Source of the DNA: Chloroflexota bacterium
Lineage (GTDB): Bacteria > Chloroflexota > Dehalococcoidia > Lucifugimonadales > Lucifugimonadaceae
Assembly (NCBI GenBank): GCA_016210435.1
Contig: JACQUF010000037.1
Location: 1-5,234, forward strand
Reading direction: 5' to 3'
Length of the DNA: 5,234 bases
Shown here piece after piece: positions 1 through 5,197 of this stretch (positions within the stretch are counted from its first letter, which is position 1; each line of letters begins with the position of its first letter). A program made the position numbers and the translations under genes. The notes beneath the pieces are model-generated. The model did not search any database and was not told the origin of the DNA. It saw only the letters and a program-made list of their open reading frames with translations.

Positions 1-287
1 GGCATCCGAACGTCGTGGACGTGATCATCGATGGGACGGTTAACGCGGTCGTGAACACGGTCACCGGTGAGCGGCGACCGTTGCACGACGGGTTCTACAT
101 TCGCCGGGCCGCCGCCGAGCGCAGGATTCCCTGTTTCACTTCGCTCGACACGGCGCGCGCCGCGGTCGAGAGCCTCCGCGAGACGGCCCAGACCTACAAC
201 GTGAGGCGGATGTCGGAATACCTGTCCGGGACTGACCTGACATCGGAGCAGCTACAGGAATCAACAAATGTCGCATCCTCTCTTTGA
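1..287 (+). CDS. carB: Carbamoyl-phosphate synthase large subunit, C-terminal end (partial)
   Basis: Only the last 94 residues are in the window; the reading frame is open from the left edge (first full codon at 3) to TGA at 285-287. CarB makes carbamoyl phosphate from bicarbonate, ATP and glutamine-derived ammonia for pyrimidine and arginine synthesis, in the cytoplasm. The visible part is the C-terminal MGS-like allosteric domain. It shows VVNTVTG, then DGFYIRRAAAERRIPCFTSL and DTARAAVESL, which follow the family pattern of NT-x-x-G, DG-x-x-IRR and (T/S)(T/S)L-x-x-A-x-A. The GTG at 15 is an internal valine codon, not a start. After the usual family ending (YNVRRMSEYL) there is an extra tail of about 20 residues that runs into the next gene, overlapping it by 20 bp. 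The family call is firm. What lies upstream, and whether the rest of the gene is intact, cannot be seen. Confidence 0.88.
   Translation, partial: HPNVVDVIIDGTVNAVVNTVTGERRPLHDGFYIRRAAAERRIPCFTSLDTARAAVESLRETAQTYNVRRMSEYLSGTDLTSEQLQESTNVASSL
256..260 (+). promoter_or_regulatory. Ribosome binding site of the first SDR gene
   Basis: AGGAA lies inside the end of the carB frame, with AGGA ending 8 nt before the ATG at 268. It supports ATG 268 as the start and means the SDR is read from within the carB message, probably by coupling or re-initiation. Confidence 0.55.
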
Positions 288-1080
288 TCTATCCGGCCGA
301 GTAGCCATCGTTTCCGGCGCGGCAAGTGGAATGGGCAAGGCGATGTCAATCGGCTTCGCCGAGTCCGGCGCCGATCTTGCGCTCATCGACATCAATCTTC
401 CGGGTGCTGAAGCTACTGCCCACGATATTGCGAGACTTGGCCGCAGGGCGATCGCGGTCAAATGCGACGTCTCGGAACCCGAACAGATCCGCGCCGTGTT
501 CGGCCGTGTAGACAAGGAATTCGAGAAAGTCGATATCCTCGGCAATGTCGCCGGCGAGGGCGTAACGGACAGGCCGGAGGAGATCGAGCTATCGAAGGTG
601 GAGCGCGTTTTCCGCAACCTGGTCATCGGGCGGTTTTGCGCATGCCAGGAAGCAGGGCGGAGGATGCTGAAGCAGGGCAAAGGCAGCATCATCAGCATCG
701 GTTCGATCGGTGGCGTGAGCTCACTCGGCCGAGGCCACACTCCCTACGGTATGGCGATGGCCGCCGTCATTCAGATGACGCGCGAACTCAGCACTGAATG
801 GAGCAAGCGAGGCGTCCGGGTCAACTGCATCGTCCCCGCCCAGGTCATGAACAAGGGCCTCGCTGAACGGATCAAGGCAATGCCCCATCTCGAGCAGACT
901 TTTCTCGGAGGCATACCAATCGGGCGCTTCGGGAAGCCGGACGATATCAAGGGGCTCGCGATCTTCCTCGCGTCGGACGCGTCGTCGTGGGTCACCGGCG
1001 CGATCATCCCGCTCGATGGCGGTAACCTGGCGCTTAACGCTGGCGGAAGCTATCCGGACGGTCCCCGCGCGTACGGCTAG
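268..1080 (+). CDS. Short-chain dehydrogenase/reductase (classical SDR) lacking the catalytic lysine
   Basis: A 270-residue protein with a classical SDR Rossmann fold, about the usual length. Seen: the cofactor loop SGAASGMG at 16-23; D41 at the end of the second strand (ALIDIN), which in this family usually means NAD(H) rather than NADP(H); a modified NNAG motif (N93-V94-A95-G96); the conserved N117 (RNLVIGRF); S146 (SIGSIGG); Y160 (TPYGMAMAA); RVNCIVPAQV at 183-192; and VTGAIIPLDGG near the C-terminus. The active-site YxxxK lysine is replaced by M164 (ATG at 757-759, one base from AAG). So Asn, Ser and Tyr of the tetrad remain and Lys is missing. The rest of the fold is well kept and the frame is unbroken, so it is not an obvious decayed gene. 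It may be a weakly active or non-catalytic SDR, or the M could be a sequence error. The start overlaps carB by 20 bp. The substrate is unknown. Confidence 0.9.
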   Translation: MSHPLFDLSGRVAIVSGAASGMGKAMSIGFAESGADLALIDINLPGAEATAHDIARLGRRAIAVKCDVSEPEQIRAVFGRVDKEFEKVDILGNVAGEGVTDRPEEIELSKVERVFRNLVIGRFCACQEAGRRMLKQGKGSIISIGSIGGVSSLGRGHTPYGMAMAAVIQMTRELSTEWSKRGVRVNCIVPAQVMNKGLAERIKAMPHLEQTFLGGIPIGRFGKPDDIKGLAIFLASDASSWVTGAIIPLDGGNLALNAGGSYPDGPRAYG

Positions 1081-1137
1081 TCGGAACTTGAACCGGCTCG
1101 TGCCTTCTGATAGGGTTGCGGCCACCGCGCGATTCTG

Positions 1138-1145
1138 GGAGGAGG
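1138..1145 (+). promoter_or_regulatory. Strong ribosome binding site of the DUF1326 gene
   Basis: GGAGGAGG contains a full AGGAGG, followed by 5 nt and then ATG at 1151. This decides the start. The same frame is open further upstream, back into the SDR gene, but has no comparable site there. The 70-bp gap 1081-1150 holds no other clear signal. Confidence 0.75.
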
Positions 1146-1150
1146 ATCTG

Positions 1151-1771
1151 ATGGCTACCGGTCCTGCCTGGCAACTCCGTGGCGACATCCTTGAAGTCTG
1201 TAGTTGCAATGTGACGTGCCCCTGCAACGTTGGCGGTGATCCCACCAGGAACCCGTGCGATGCCATCTGGGGCCTCCACGTTCAGCAGGGAAGCCACGGC
1301 AACACCCGCCTGAACGACCTGAACCTCGCTCTCTATTTCCGGATTCCCGGCAAGGTCTTCGAAGGCAACTGGACCCTTGGCGCGTGCATCGATCAGCGCG
1401 CAACGCCGCAACAGCTGGAGGCCTTCGGGGCTATCCTGTCCGGGAAAGCAGGCGGAGTATTCGGAGCCCTCGCTGGGTTGATCGGCAAGGCATTAGCCCC
1501 CCGACAGGGCGCCGTAAGCTTTGAAAAGAAGGACGGGAACGCCCGAGTAAGCGTACCTGGCCTTCTGGAAGCCGGGTCGGAGCGCATCCCCAATCCGATG
1601 CCCGGACAGCCACCGCTCGATTCCAAGATCAGCGGCGTGTTGGTCCCGGTCTTCGCGGGTGCAGTGAGCATCCGGCGAGGCACGGTCATGAAGTCGTCGG
1701 ACCCAAATCTGCAATTCGAGCACCGCGGCAGCTCGTCGGTGATCGGGACGTTCGACCTGAAGGGCCCGTAG
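1151..1771 (+). CDS. DUF1326 domain-containing protein
   Basis: A 206-residue protein recognised as DUF1326 from its N-terminal pattern: W7-x-L-x-G then EVCSCNVTCPCN, followed by C36 and a region with AIWGLHVQQG, the LNLALYF segment and GNWTLGACID. The cysteines form C17-x-C19-x3-C23-x-C25-x10-C36, which looks like a metal or redox centre. A further family-like stretch is QRATPQQLEAFGAILSGKAG at 84-103, with glycine-rich sequence after it. No signal peptide or clear membrane helix is visible; the GGVFGALAGLIGKAL segment at about 103-117 is hydrophobic but short. The biochemical role of the family is not established. The gene follows the first SDR by 70 bp in the same direction and may share its transcript, though its own strong ribosome site suggests high or independent translation. 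The length is normal for the family. Confidence 0.85.
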   Translation: MATGPAWQLRGDILEVCSCNVTCPCNVGGDPTRNPCDAIWGLHVQQGSHGNTRLNDLNLALYFRIPGKVFEGNWTLGACIDQRATPQQLEAFGAILSGKAGGVFGALAGLIGKALAPRQGAVSFEKKDGNARVSVPGLLEAGSERIPNPMPGQPPLDSKISGVLVPVFAGAVSIRRGTVMKSSDPNLQFEHRGSSSVIGTFDLKGP

Positions 1772-1783
1772 CCCTCACCCGCC

Positions 1784-1805
1784 CCTCTCCACGAAGATAG
1801 AGAGG
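1784..1805. terminator. Possible small hairpin between convergent genes
   Basis: CCTCTC (1784-1789) can pair with GAGAGG (1800-1805) across a 10-nt loop, in the 42-bp gap between the ends of the DUF1326 (+) and DinB (-) genes. The position suits a shared terminator, but the stem is only 6 bp and no T-tract follows on either strand, so this is weak. Confidence 0.25.
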
Positions 1806-1813
1806 TGGCGCAC

Positions 1814-2425
1814 CTAGAGCAGGCTCTTGATGGTCGTGATCTCGCCCCAGTGCCCGATATTGTGGGTGATAGCGTACGTACTGAGCGCGTAACCCTTTGA
1901 GCGCGTGGTCCAGGACTTTTCGGTCTGGGCAGGGTTGATCGATGGGCCATATGAACCCAGGTTGATCGCCTTGCGCACGTTCGCGATATCGACTTTCTCG
2001 GTGAGTTGTTCGGGTCTGAGCGTCCGGGCGACTTCGCGCGTCCTGCGCCCCACCGCCCAGCGGTACTCGCGAAGAGCCGGGATATCGATGCGGCGGCTCA
2101 GATCGGCGACCTCGTCCGCGTTCATGCCGCTTCCAAAATCGGCGCGCTCATATTTGAGGCGCTGCGCCCACGCGCCTTCATGCCAGACCTGTGATCCCTT
2201 CGCCGTGAACGAAACGCCGACGTCCTCGGACCGCGCGATGTGCCAGAGGACCCACGCGATCGAATTGAGGCCGGTCTTCGGGACCTTGCGGATCTGTTCG
2301 TCGGTGACGCCCTGGAGGATCGTGTCCTCCGAGTTCATCCCCTGTGGGTTTGTCCCCTCCCAGGTCGCCACTTTCGACGAGTGATTGCGCGCATGCTGCT
2401 GGAGAAAGAATTCGATTGCATCCAT
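1814..2425 (-). CDS. DinB superfamily protein (putative metal-dependent)
   Basis: A 203-residue protein with the DinB/YfiT-like four-helix-bundle signature. Seen: NSIAWVLWHIARSEDV at 54-69, giving H62, and THNIGHWGEI at 187-196, giving H188-x3-H192. In the family these three histidines bind a divalent metal. The length is slightly above the usual 150-180. The family includes thiol transferases and DNA-damage-inducible proteins of unknown role, and the substrate here cannot be told. The start is ATG at 2425; an in-frame TAG lies 12 nt upstream of it, so no longer form is possible. The purine-rich GAGGGGG ahead of it ends 12 nt from the ATG, which is a rather long spacing. It lies 133 bp downstream of the aldolase on the same strand, so it may be co-transcribed or have its own promoter in that gap. 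Confidence 0.82.
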   Translation of the reverse strand: MDAIEFFLQQHARNHSSKVATWEGTNPQGMNSEDTILQGVTDEQIRKVPKTGLNSIAWVLWHIARSEDVGVSFTAKGSQVWHEGAWAQRLKYERADFGSGMNADEVADLSRRIDIPALREYRWAVGRRTREVARTLRPEQLTEKVDIANVRKAINLGSYGPSINPAQTEKSWTTRSKGYALSTYAITHNIGHWGEITTIKSLL

Positions 2426-2535
2426 ATGGACTGGCTACCCCCTCAGGACAAGTTCGCCGACGATCAGAGGCCCTTTGATCACCGGGCCGAGCTTGGCTGA
2501 AAAGCGAGCCCAGTCAATCGCAGAGACAGCTCAAT

Positions 2536-2575
2536 AGCCTATCGCGAAGAAGACCAGCCTATCGAGACGAAGCAG
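2536..2575. repeat. Imperfect tandem repeat, two 20-bp units
   Basis: The 9-bp core AGCCTATCG occurs at 2536-2544 and again at 2556-2564. Extending each to 20 bp gives adjacent units with 15 of 20 bases the same. The second unit covers the stop codon of the aldolase gene (2559-2561 on the - strand), so the repeat straddles the gene end. The rest of the 133-bp gap (2426-2558) shows no clear promoter. Confidence 0.5.
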
Positions 2576-3365
2576 CGCCACGCTTTGCCCGCCCACCTTT
2601 CCTCGACGCAGCCTGCTTCGCGTTCACTTTTTCCATGAAGCCCTTGACTCCCGGGCCGATCCAGTTCGTCCAGGAAGTACCGACGAACTTCACTCCCTTG
2701 TCCAGGGTCGCTTCGACGTTCCCATCGTTCACGAGCGCCCCGGTAACCCGGCCGGCATCCACGATCTGTGCTATCGCTCGATCGATGGTCTTCTGCACCT
2801 CAGGATGTCCCGGCTGGCCGGTGTGCCCCATGCTCTGCGCGAGATCGCCGGGCGCCACGTAGAACACGTCTATGCCGTCTACCTTCAGCATCGACGGCAG
2901 GTTGCGGACCGCAACGATGTCCTCGATCAGGACCGATATCAAGGTGTTCTCGTTCTGACGCCGGTGGTAGTCGGGCACGCCGATCGCCCTTCGCCCCGCA
3001 GCCTGGCCCCGGTGGCCGATAGGCCCATAGAAAGCCGCGTCGACGACCGCTTTCGCTTCGTCAGCCGTATTCACATGCGGGACCATTACCCCGTTCGCGC
3101 CGCAGTCCAGCACTCGAGTGATGAGCGCGGGATCGTTCCGGTTGACCCGGACCATGCACATCAGGTCCCAGAGGTCGCAGGCGCGCGAGAGATCGGCCAC
3201 GTCCCGCCAGGACGTCGTGCCGTGCTCCATCTCGCCCATCACGGCGTCGATCCCGAACTGGCCCAGATACTCGACCATGTCTGGCGAGTAGTCGCCCATC
3301 ACGAGCGTGACGACGCCCCCCTGTTGAAGCTTCTTCTTGGCGCGATTGATCCGGTATTCGGCCAT
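2559..3365 (-). CDS. HpcH/HpaI aldolase family protein
   Basis: A 268-residue protein of the HpcH/HpaI class II aldolase (phosphoenolpyruvate/pyruvate-binding TIM barrel) family, of usual length. The family cleaves or forms C-C bonds of 2-oxo-4-hydroxy acids, typically releasing pyruvate, with a divalent metal. Seen: GEMEHGTTSW at 44-53 with the likely catalytic H48; MVRVNRND at 71-78 with R73, likely for substrate carboxylate; LDCGANGVMVPHVNTADEA at 86-104; GPIGHRGQAAGRRA at 114-127; VLIED at 145-149 with metal ligand E148; and VAPGDLAQSMG at 170-180 with metal ligand D174. The C-terminal 18 residues are basic and low-complexity (SRKGGRAKRGAASSR) and probably disordered. The frame continues 15 codons further upstream to 3410, but ATG 3365 has a good ribosome site and gives the normal family N-terminus. 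The gene is divergent from the second SDR, which suggests a shared catabolic role. The exact substrate is unknown. Confidence 0.88.
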   Translation of the reverse strand: MAEYRINRAKKKLQQGGVVTLVMGDYSPDMVEYLGQFGIDAVMGEMEHGTTSWRDVADLSRACDLWDLMCMVRVNRNDPALITRVLDCGANGVMVPHVNTADEAKAVVDAAFYGPIGHRGQAAGRRAIGVPDYHRRQNENTLISVLIEDIVAVRNLPSMLKVDGIDVFYVAPGDLAQSMGHTGQPGHPEVQKTIDRAIAQIVDAGRVTGALVNDGNVEATLDKGVKFVGTSWTNWIGPGVKGFMEKVNAKQAASRKGGRAKRGAASSR

Positions 3366-3366
3366 G

Positions 3367-3376
3367 CTTCCTCCCC
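3367..3376 (-). promoter_or_regulatory. Ribosome binding site of the aldolase gene
   Basis: On the - strand this reads GGGGAGGAAG, with GGAGG ending 4 nt before the ATG at 3365. It favours the 268-residue form over the longer 283-residue reading from 3410. Confidence 0.6.
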
Positions 3377-3541
3377 AGATTCTCGCCCAGGCCCGACGAC
3401 CCCACATCATGGAGAACCGGCTTCAAGAACCGGGATGTTACCGCGCCTCGACTGCGCGAAGATGCGCGCCAGCCGGTTGCGGGAGGTTACCCGAGGGGGA
3501 GGTCACCCAGTTGTGGGGAGTCGCCCGGTTCCGGGAGGGGC

Positions 3542-3547
3542 GGGAGG
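3542..3547 (+). promoter_or_regulatory. Ribosome binding site of the second SDR gene
   Basis: GGGAGG ends 5 nt before ATG 3553. It supports this start over upstream in-frame starts (the frame is open back to 3337), which would extend into the region antisense to the aldolase start and add residues with no SDR character. Confidence 0.6.
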
Positions 3548-3552
3548 TCATC

Positions 3553-4377
3553 ATGACGGCTGGACGTGGAGCGGGAGAGTCGAAGGGGCCGGGAACCGCG
3601 CTCGCAGGCAAGGTCGCCGCAATTACCGGCGCGGCTGCTGGCAATGGACGGGCGACAGCGCTCCGGCTCGGCCAGGACGGAGCACACCTGTATGTCAGCG
3701 ATATCAATGCCGCGGCTCTCGAAGACCTGCTGACCGAGCTTCGCTCCAGAAAGATATCCGCCGCGGGCGGTGTGTACGACGCTTCTCGTGTCGAAGACGC
3801 GCCCCGCTTTTTCGCGGATACCGTGACGAACTTTGGCCGCCTCGACGTATTCGTGAACAACGCTGGTGGGATCAGGGCCCAGCCGTTCCCCGACGTCACC
3901 GAAGACACCTGGGACTGGACGATGGACCTAAATCTCAAGGGCGCCTTCTTCTACATGCAAGAGGCGGCCAGATTGATGATGGGCCAGAAATCGGGAACGA
4001 TCATTAACATCGCCTCGGTTGCGGGGATCGCAGGGGGCATGACCCTGTCACCCCCGTATGCAGCGGCCAAGGCGGCGCTCATCAACCTCACGAAGGTTGC
4101 GGCGGCCAAACTCGCACAGTACGGCGTCACCGTGAATGCGATCGCGCCGGGGATCGTCAACACCGCGTTCAACTGGCGGCTCGACGATGAGATAGGCGTA
4201 AAGCAGCTGGGGATGAAACCCGGCGAGCACCTCAAGAGCCGCGCCGCGCCGGTTCCGTTGGGCAGGATCGGCGAGCCGGAGGACGTGGCCAATGTAGCGG
4301 CGTTCCTCGCGGATCCCCGATCGAATTACATAACCGGCGAGACCGTGATTGTCGCCGGTGGGCTCGTGACCCAGTAG
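3553..4377 (+). CDS. Short-chain dehydrogenase/reductase (classical SDR, complete active site)
   Basis: A 274-residue classical SDR, an NAD(P)-dependent oxidoreductase acting on an alcohol or carbonyl. Seen: the cofactor loop TGAAAGNG at 25-32; D50 at the end of the second strand (YVSDIN), suggesting NAD(H); NNAG at 102-105; N127 in DLNLKGAFF; S155 in NIASVAG; Y169 and K173 in YAAAK; VTVNAIAPGIVNT at 192-204; and the C-terminal ITGETVIVAGG, where the usual DGG is AGG. The Asn-Ser-Tyr-Lys tetrad is complete, unlike the SDR at 268-1080. The N-terminal 15 residues before the fold are glycine-rich. It is transcribed divergently from the HpcH/HpaI aldolase, and such neighbours often act in one catabolic route, the SDR oxidising a hydroxyl and the aldolase cleaving a 2-oxo acid. 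That link is inference, and the substrate is not known. Confidence 0.92.
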   Translation: MTAGRGAGESKGPGTALAGKVAAITGAAAGNGRATALRLGQDGAHLYVSDINAAALEDLLTELRSRKISAAGGVYDASRVEDAPRFFADTVTNFGRLDVFVNNAGGIRAQPFPDVTEDTWDWTMDLNLKGAFFYMQEAARLMMGQKSGTIINIASVAGIAGGMTLSPPYAAAKAALINLTKVAAAKLAQYGVTVNAIAPGIVNTAFNWRLDDEIGVKQLGMKPGEHLKSRAAPVPLGRIGEPEDVANVAAFLADPRSNYITGETVIVAGGLVTQ

Positions 4378-4390
4378 AGGGCTGTTATCA

Positions 4391-4417
4391 TGTAATCATT
4401 GAGTGTAATCGCGATTA
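4391..4417. promoter_or_regulatory. Probable operator of the toxin-antitoxin operon
   Basis: The 56-bp gap before the antitoxin is visibly AT-richer than the surroundings. It holds a perfect 12-bp palindrome, TAATCGCGATTA (4406-4417), and a direct repeat TGTAATC (4391-4397 and 4404-4410, 13 bp apart). So three TAATC/GATTA half-sites are present. Ribbon-helix-helix antitoxins typically bind such sites to repress their own operon. TATCAT (4386-4391) or TGTAAT (4391-4396) could serve as a -10 element, but no good -35 is seen. AAAGAGG (4417-4423) is the likely ribosome site, 10 nt before ATG 4434. Confidence 0.5.
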
Positions 4418-4433
4418 AAGAGGCGCAAGCACC

Positions 4434-4802
4434 ATGATACGCACTCAGATTCAGCTGACCGAAGAACAGGCGAAACGGCTGAAAGATGCAGCCGCCCGCG
4501 AGGGCGTCTCGGTCGCCGAACTTATTCGCCGTTCGGTTGACGAACATCTCGCGAGGGTTTCGGGCGACGACCGTTGGGAGCGGGCTCGCAGCATCATCGG
4601 CAAGTTCCGGTCTGGATCAACGGACGCGCTTGGCCGCGACCATGACAAATACTTGGAGGAAGCCTACGACGAGCGCCTGCCGAGGGCTGGCGTCGAGGAA
4701 CGGCGCGGGCGCACCCGCAAAGCGGTTGGGGGCTTTCGATCCGGCAAGAGGGACATCGCCGTGCGGCACGACGACTACCTTGACGACGCATATTCGGTAT
4801 GA
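4434..4802 (+). CDS. Ribbon-helix-helix (CopG-type) antitoxin, VapB-like, with duplicated C-terminal segment
   Basis: A 122-residue protein. Residues 1-40 are a ribbon-helix-helix DNA-binding domain: strand IRTQIQL, then a first helix (TEEQAKRLKDAAAREG) and a second (SVAELIRRSVDEHL). The rest is charged and would wrap the partner toxin. Relatives of this type are usually about 80 residues and end after one segment of the form FRSG-x2-D-x5-HD-x-YL-x2-A(Y/F). Here that segment occurs twice: residues 47-80 (RWERARSIIGKFRSG ... KYLEEAYDE) and 90-122 (RRGRTRKAVGGFRSG ... DYLDDAYSV). It overlaps the next gene by 4 bp (ATGA), so the two are translationally coupled. The expected role is to bind and neutralise the PIN toxin and repress the operon. 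That the doubled tail binds toxin is inference. Confidence 0.85.
   Translation: MIRTQIQLTEEQAKRLKDAAAREGVSVAELIRRSVDEHLARVSGDDRWERARSIIGKFRSGSTDALGRDHDKYLEEAYDERLPRAGVEERRGRTRKAVGGFRSGKRDIAVRHDDYLDDAYSV
4572..4799 (+). repeat. Internal protein-level duplication in the antitoxin
   Basis: Copy 1 is encoded by 4572-4673 (residues 47-80) and copy 2 by 4701-4799 (residues 90-122), joined by a 9-residue linker. Aligning residues 50-78 with 93-120, with one single-residue gap, gives 15 identities in 28 pairs: R, R, G, FRSG, D, R, HD, YL and AY. At DNA level the copies have diverged well, so the duplication is not recent. Confidence 0.75.
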
Positions 4803-5197
4803 CGGTTTTCGTAGACACGTCTGCATTGCTGCCTTTGCCGAATCCGGACGATCCTGATTTCGGCGTGGCAACGCAAGTCTGGAACGGGATAGTGGCTCGC
4901 CGAGAACAAGCGGTCACTACCAACTATGTGCTGGTAGAGACTATCTCCCTCATGCAACGCCGCCTGGGAATTGACGCCGCGCGTCACTTTCACGCCGCAG
5001 TGGCGCCGCTCCTCGACATCGAATGGGTAGGCCCGCGAATGCATGAGCGCGGCATGGCTGCGCTGCTTGCCGCCGGCTCGCGGCGGCTCAGCCTCGTCGA
5101 TTGCGTGAGCTTCGAGGTCATGCGGGAGCGAGGTCTAGGCACGGCGTTCGCCTTTGACGATGATTTCGAGCGTCAGGGGTTCGAGCTGCTCACTTGA
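4799..5197 (+). CDS. vapC: VapC-family PIN-domain toxin (RNase)
   Basis: A 132-residue PIN-domain protein of normal VapC length, expected to cleave RNA with Mg2+ or Mn2+ ions when freed from its antitoxin. The acidic active-site residues are all in place: D6 in FVDTSALL, E47 in TTNYVLVETISL, D101 in LSLVDCVSF and D120 in AFAFDDDF. The ending DFERQGFELL is also typical of the family. The start ATG at 4799 overlaps the antitoxin stop as ATGA and has no clear ribosome site of its own, fitting coupled translation that keeps toxin at or below antitoxin level. The frame is intact, so the toxin looks functional. The RNA target cannot be predicted. The remaining 37 bases (5198-5234) show no gene or terminator. 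Confidence 0.92.
   Translation: MTVFVDTSALLPLPNPDDPDFGVATQVWNGIVARREQAVTTNYVLVETISLMQRRLGIDAARHFHAAVAPLLDIEWVGPRMHERGMAALLAAGSRRLSLVDCVSFEVMRERGLGTAFAFDDDFERQGFELLT

Larger units (their letters stand above)
3366..3552. promoter_or_regulatory. Divergent intergenic region (aldolase / second SDR)
   Basis: This 187-bp gap separates two genes pointing away from each other, so both promoters should lie here. No convincing -35/-10 pair was found on either strand. What stands out is AACCGG at 3415-3420 and 3428-3433, and its complement CCGGTT at 3473-3478 and 3525-3530. The last copy sits inside the inverted repeat CCCGG-TT-CCGGG (3524-3535). There is also a near-repeat, GGGAGGTTACCC (3481-3492) and GGGAGGTCACCC (3497-3508), start to start 16 bp. 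These could be regulator sites, but this is inference from sequence alone. Confidence 0.45.

Noticed and set aside
261..740. Open frame on - opposite the first SDR
   Set aside because: Antisense shadow of a gene with clear SDR motifs; no domain and no credible ribosome site.
1016..1150. Longer N-terminus for the DUF1326 protein
   Set aside because: It would overlap the end of the first SDR, has no family similarity, and the strong AGGAGG sits right before ATG 1151.
1784..1805. Treating the convergent-gap hairpin as a firm rho-independent terminator
   Set aside because: The stem is 6 bp with a 10-nt loop and no T-tract; kept only as a low-confidence feature.
2462..2480. Inverted repeat GATCA-N9-TGATC in the gap between the DinB and aldolase genes
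   Set aside because: The arms are only 5 bp and do not extend inward or outward; likely chance.
3337..3552. Longer N-terminus for the second SDR
   Set aside because: The extra residues show no SDR character and overlap the aldolase start in antisense; ATG 3553 has its own ribosome site.
2805..4007. Long open frame on + (400 codons) across the aldolase gene and the second SDR
   Set aside because: It is antisense to a well-supported aldolase and out of frame with the SDR; its protein is rich in Arg, Pro and His with no recognisable domain, as expected of a shadow in GC-rich DNA.
4326..4547. Small open frame on - across the antitoxin promoter region
   Set aside because: It is antisense to the SDR end and the antitoxin start, and has no recognisable motif.
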